Positions 60,000 through 64,000 of a DNA stretch of 64,000 nucleotides are shown here, in pieces. How positions within the stretch are numbered: position 1 is the stretch's first letter; the number at the start of each line of letters is the position of its first letter. The stretch lies in contig OU452198.1 in NCBI GenBank assembly GCA_911728435.2, forward strand, positions 8,528,001 through 8,592,000, in the 5' to 3' direction. The notes under the pieces are model-generated. The model searched no databases and was not told where the DNA came from. It saw only the letters and a program-made list of their open reading frames with translations. Source of the DNA: Apoderus coryli. Taxonomy: Eukaryota > Arthropoda > Insecta > Coleoptera > Attelabidae. Both the position numbers and the translations under genes were made by a program.

Positions 60000-61097
60000 G
60001 AACGATGGCTATGTGCTACATCCGAGGAAATGGTCACGATGTTCTTTTCCCCCATTAGCAGTTTGCAAACTTTCTTCTTTTTCTCAATAGATTCTTCTAT
60101 GTAACCTTCCGCCACTGTGGACGACCTAAATAATTGTTGTTTAGAACAATATCGAAAAATATTAATATTTTTACCTCCAACCTCCTAGGCGTTTCAGCCA
60201 TGTAAAATCCACATCTGTAGCAGAAGTAAGTCGGAAACAATGACCTGTAGATTCGTTTTGGTTCTGCAACTTTAAAAATGCTGCTACATCTTGTCGAATG
60301 AATGAATACCGACGCGTTGCAAGGTGCATTTTCTGTTACGATAAGAGTTGAAGACAATCATGTGGCACATTTTTTGGCCGAAGACAAGCATATTTTCTAT
60401 ACAACTCAACTGGATTGACAACGTTCCCTTCGCCCACCACCGGGAACCCTCTTTTGATATTAGTCGTTGTATCACCAAGAGTAACTAAAAGGTACCTGTT
60501 GTCTTTTTTGCACTCGTAGAGAGTGCAATTCTTCTACATGCTCCACAAAGGCAAAAAGCAACTAAAAATCAAATGAAATGAAATAATAAACCATCTTCAT
60601 ATTTTAACATCATCACCGCAAACTAACCTTACTAAGTAAATCTCTTCTGTGGGCAAAACCTTAGACTTTTTAGGCTCGTAACCAACCGAATTCGAATCAC
60701 GTTTGGACATTTGTCAATTTAAATATTTTCTTTAACACAAACTGTCGACGGTTTGAATGTTTGTGACTGTAATTTGAGAGAGAATTTAAATTTAAAACAC
60801 TGAATTTTAATTTAAAACACTGAATTTTAATATAAAACACTGAATTTTAATTTAAAACACGCAAAATCCATCTTGCGTAAGTAAGTACATATTTACTTTT
60901 TCGTGCAAATAATTTAGCAATACATCTTCATTTACGAGTACGCCATTTTCGCCTTTCCATTTGTTAAAAGCATCATATTTTTTATAGTAAATGGCACGAG
61001 ACTTCACAGGAAGTAAATCCAACCAACACGATTTCATTGGCCTTATTAGCAATATATTCTGGATTTTTAAACATTTTAAAATGTGACTTTCTGCCAA
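60000..61097 (-). pseudogene. Crypton-like tyrosine recombinase, fragmented
   Basis: On the minus strand, 61,097-60,885 carries LLPVKSRAIYYKKYDAFNKW and VNEDVLLNYLHEK, like the N-terminal core-binding (SAM-like) domain. About 60,710-60,640 reads VGYEPKKSKVLPTEEI. About 60,500-60,180, across frames, gives YLLVTLGDTTTNIKRGFPVV, VNPVELYRKYACLRPKNVPH, QNESTGHCFRLTSATDVDF and LKRLGGW. A 52-bp GT-AG intron leads to STVAEGYIEESIEKKKKV. The H-x-x-R pair (HCFR) and the nucleophile Tyr (EGYIEE) are kept, but the usual KRHGGW His is Leu. Stops, frameshifts and missing stretches show it is dead. The family is common in insect genomes. Confidence 0.7.
60791..60860 (+). repeat. Minisatellite, 20-bp unit, about 3.5 copies
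   Basis: The unit TTTAAAACACTGAATTTTAA is repeated head to tail with single changes. It interrupts the recombinase remnant between its N-terminal and catalytic parts. Confidence 0.9.
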
Positions 61098-61657
61098 AGC
61101 TCGAATGACATGACAAAATTATCAAATATGGAAATTTTTTGCAAATTTAAGCGTTCTAAAGAATTGTAAAAAGCGTATAATTAAATTTTGGGAGCGTTTG
61201 AGAAAAAATAGTTTTTGTCATACGTACTTGACTAAATGAAGTTTTTCAGGGTTCATCTGTTATTCATCCTGAAAAACTTTATTTTAAATTGTAATACAAT
61301 AATAGCTTGATGAAGGTATTTATTAACAGTGTCACAGGATCTTTAAATTGTTTTTCTTTTGTATAATTAGACCCTGCTCGAGCACTTACAGCACACTTAC
61401 AAGCTTTTGTAGATATTTAGACTATTTTTATTCAAATAACGTTTTATGATTGAATTTAATTTGAATGAATTGCACAGATTCTTGTCATGCTTGTGACTGG
61501 CTTTACCAGAATAGGGATGCGCAGGAAATTGTAAACATTGGTATTGGTATTTTAATCAGATTTGATTTCTGGTCATCATTTTCAATATAATTTAGAATTA
61601 ATCTAGACTAAACTAATTCACATAATTGATAGTGTTTTCCATTATTCGTATGCCCGT
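61098..61657. other. AT-rich spacer, nothing recognised
   Basis: No supported feature up to the second P-like element. Confidence 0.6.
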
Positions 61658-61676
61658 GTCTCAAGCACAGAAATCT

Positions 61677-61680
<4 letters not shown>

Positions 61681-61720
<40 letters not shown>
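61681..61720 (+). repeat. (AT)n microsatellite inside the left TIR of P-like copy 2
   Basis: About 20 AT units, where copy 1 has only a handful. This lengthens the left TIR relative to the right. Confidence 0.9.
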
Positions 61721-61722
<2 letters not shown>

Positions 61723-62433
61723 TCTAGAATGATAATCCCGTAGTACAAAAATGTAACCAAAAGTGTAGAGCTGTCCATAATGCGCATGATCACCAGTAAC
61801 TTATTTTTCAACAGGACCGGCTTTGATTAAATGTAATATTACTGTTATAGGTATATTTAAAATAATTAAATTTTACCATTTGGTAACATTCAAATAAAAA
61901 AAATTGAATAAAGGAATTTAAGATATAAAAAATTACATTAAATATCTAAATACTTTATTGTCTAACAGGTATAACCCAATAATAATAAATCTAAGCAGAA
62001 ACGAGAAATAAGTAAAAATTCTAATACTGGAAAATATCTTAAATACTTGAGCATTCTAATTATTTATTTTATTATTATATAATATTTGTTTGTTTATACA
62101 ACCACCTTAGGCGTCTAACCTCTCTACAGCCTTCAATGAAGGGGTGCAAGAAACAGTGACTTCACAAATATTTTCCGTGTCCATGTAAACCACTTCCATA
62201 TCATCCGTACTACTCGCAATAGTATTTTGTGACAAAACATGGTTGGTAGAACTTTTATTCTCAGCAATTTCATGGAGGATTCTATAATTAAGCATATTCC
62301 AGTTTAACAACAGAATTCAAACGAACTTTGTATACCTACACAACGTAGGAAATATATTCTTGACATACATATCATGCATTTTTGACAGACTGCTTTTAAG
62401 TAAACAGTGTCTTGATATCAAACGATTAAGAAT

Positions 62434-62780
62434 TTAACTTCCACTCTCATTTACATAATCTCTTCTTTTCAACAAAAGTTTGGGAACTGCATCGGGTACG
62501 AAGGTGATCCTCTTGCCGTCTTCTCTACAAATGATATCTTCTGCAGCGAAATGCTTACTGCATATGACATTCCCATCACATACATTTTCTGTACTAGGAT
62601 CCCAATGCCCGCATCCAAACATCATGTCTTTTTTTTGTCAAGCTAAAAATGAGTATCATGTCAATGGTATCATATTGACTCAAACTGAGACTGTTAGAAA
62701 CCCGAAACAATAACTTACTGAAAATATTTAATACCAGGAATGAGACCTTCATTTTTACACCACAACACTATACACCTCAT
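62434..62780 (-). pseudogene. THAP-domain fragment of a P-type transposase (copy 2), frame-disrupted
   Basis: It has the same organisation as in copy 1: exon 1 from 62,780 (MRCIVLWCKNEGLIPG), a short intron, then exon 2 with NVICSKHFAAEDI and PDAVPKLLL ending at 62,434. Residue 2 is Arg instead of Thr, and Leu-Val becomes Phe-Val before PDAVP. The same internal stop/frame change is present. Confidence 0.75.
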
Positions 62781-63442
62781 TGTTTGTTAAATAAACGAAC
62801 TAAACCCCAAAATAACAAATATTAAAAACAATTTTAATCACAAATAGGTATATCTATCAACAATTAAAATATACCACGAATAAAACCATAACTCAATTAT
62901 AAAACCTATCTGAATTGTTGTGAAGCCGACTCTGACAGATATTCCCACTACGAGAAATGTCATTTGCGAAAACAGACGCTGTTGCGAAATCTCCTAAATT
63001 TAATAAGATTTGGAAAAAAATGTTTCGTTCATATTGCTGAAAACTAAACAGTATGCAATTTTACCGATAACATTTAATTATTTGATTTTGTCAAGCAGTT
63101 TCGTATGACGCAACATATGGATTTATTTATAAAACGGATATGTCGCATAAATTCTGTAAGACGAACGAGAAAATAGTTTTAAATATGGCAGCTCTGTACT
63201 GAAAATAAGTTACTGAGGAGCATGCGTAACTACGTGAAAACTCTGCATACCCGTTACACTTTTTGGTATTCGGCTGGATTTAATTAGCATTCTAGAGTAC
63301 ATAATATATAATATAAGATTTCTATGGTCTCAAGTAGAAGTTTATGAGAAAGTCATAGCAGGTGCTGTATGTCCGTAGTTTTTTTTGACTTCTTCATTTG
63401 TCATAATAATTCACCTTTTAAAATTCTTCTTCTTTTAAACAG

Positions 63443-63652
63443 GATTATTTGGCTCAAGATTTGGTGCACCTTGAGGCTCAAACTTGGGCGAAGCACAGTT
63501 TCTATAAATTATATAATAATTCAGCGTCGATTTATAAAAATATTCATCTTCATATATCGAAGAAAAATTTCGGCATGATGGTGTATACTGAAATGGTAGA
63601 TAGTGTAAATTCTAGGGATACCATAAACTTTTATCAACGCATCAATATTTAG
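63443..63652 (+). CDS. Terminal exon of an unrecognised gene
   Basis: The acceptor TTCTTCTTCTTTTAAACAG is followed by 69 codons open from the first base (DYLAQDLVHLEAQTWAKHSF, later HISKKNFGMMVYTEMVDSVN) and TAG. The next in-frame ATG inside the exon is far downstream, so this is the last exon of a longer + strand gene. Earlier exons would lie beyond the P-like insertion (110 bp upstream). The composition, strong polypyrimidine tract and absence of repeat features support a real exon. I do not recognise the family. Confidence 0.45.
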   Translation, partial: DYLAQDLVHLEAQTWAKHSFYKLYNNSASIYKNIHLHISKKNFGMMVYTEMVDSVNSRDTINFYQRINI

Positions 63653-64000
63653 TCTGTTCCTTTTATAAAAGCCTTTAAGGTTATATATATGTATGTTGTA
63701 TGCTCTTCTTTATTGGCCGCAGCTACCGGGGCTATAAGGTTATATTATAATATATGTTGACATTTTTTCAATATTTACCTACTCCTATAATTTGAGGTTA
63801 TTTTTAAACTCATACACTTTGCGTGTGTAAGCTGAGGTGTAAGCACCCATGGTGTGTTCATGGTTTTAATTTTTGAATTTTACTTTCAAGGTTATGTTGT
63901 ATTGTAACTGTCGTCTGCTCAGATATTTAAATGAAAGTGATATGGTGACTTTTAGATTTGAATATAAATATGCTTTTCGTACCTGTTGTTCCGATACCAG
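63653..64000. other. Window end: 3' flank of the last exon
   Basis: AT-rich; no further supported feature. Confidence 0.5.

Larger units (their letters stand above)
61666..63326 (-). mobile_element. P-element-like non-autonomous transposon, copy 2 (1,661 bp)
   Basis: It is nearly identical to copy 1 along its whole length and has the same terminal inverted repeats. It is flanked by a different, perfect 8-bp duplication, GTCTCAAG (61,658-61,665 and 63,327-63,334). The (AT)n stretch inside the left TIR has expanded to about 40 bp (61,681-61,720), which explains most of the length difference. Two different target duplications prove two independent transposition events and exclude a segmental duplication. 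Confidence 0.87.

Noticed and set aside
1..64000. CRISPR arrays, bacterial operons, phage or viral genomes
   Set aside because: No regularly spaced direct repeats of that kind and no such coding signatures; all recognisable coding sequence is of animal host-gene or transposon type.

Overview
The window is AT-rich animal nuclear DNA with short spliceosomal introns and many DNA transposons and LINE fragments. The central gene codes for a Cut/CUX homeoprotein of insect type. The organism is therefore most likely an insect; the order cannot be fixed from this sequence. All exon structures are hand-built from splice signals, reading frame and protein-family resemblance. No transcript or database evidence was available.

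Region 1 (about 1-35 kb, + strand) holds the 3' two-thirds of the cut gene. Nine exons between 17,881 and 34,969 encode a coiled coil, CUT1, CUT2, CUT3 and a homeodomain with His at position 50, followed by an acidic tail and a stop. Intron phases agree at every junction. The 17.9 kb to the left is intron and/or 5' regulatory DNA. It and the large introns contain palindromic (foldback) MITEs, two tRNA-like repeats and a recurring TCAGAAGTGGG motif. A possible tiny first coding exon lies at 16,329.

Region 2 (35-48.5 kb) holds the cut 3' UTR and flank, a decayed LINE, and a compact two-exon minus-strand gene for a small single-pass membrane protein resembling C3orf18. Next come a foldback element split by a 1.6-kb P-element-like transposon, a tandem array with a period of about 275 bp, a TA-flanked MITE and a PIF/Harbinger nuclease remnant.

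Region 3 (48.5-64 kb) has the 3' end of an unrecognised + strand gene (three phase-compatible exons, 49.7-50.4 kb). It is followed by a dense transposon graveyard: LINE pieces on both strands, a foldback hAT-type MITE, an irritans-type mariner with TIRs, a Crypton-like tyrosine-recombinase remnant, and a second P-element-like copy. The terminal exon of another + strand gene follows.

The strongest finding is the pair of P-element-like elements. Both have matching ~36-bp TIRs, perfect but different 8-bp target duplications, and the same broken THAP-domain reading frame. They look like recently mobile, non-autonomous members of one family.
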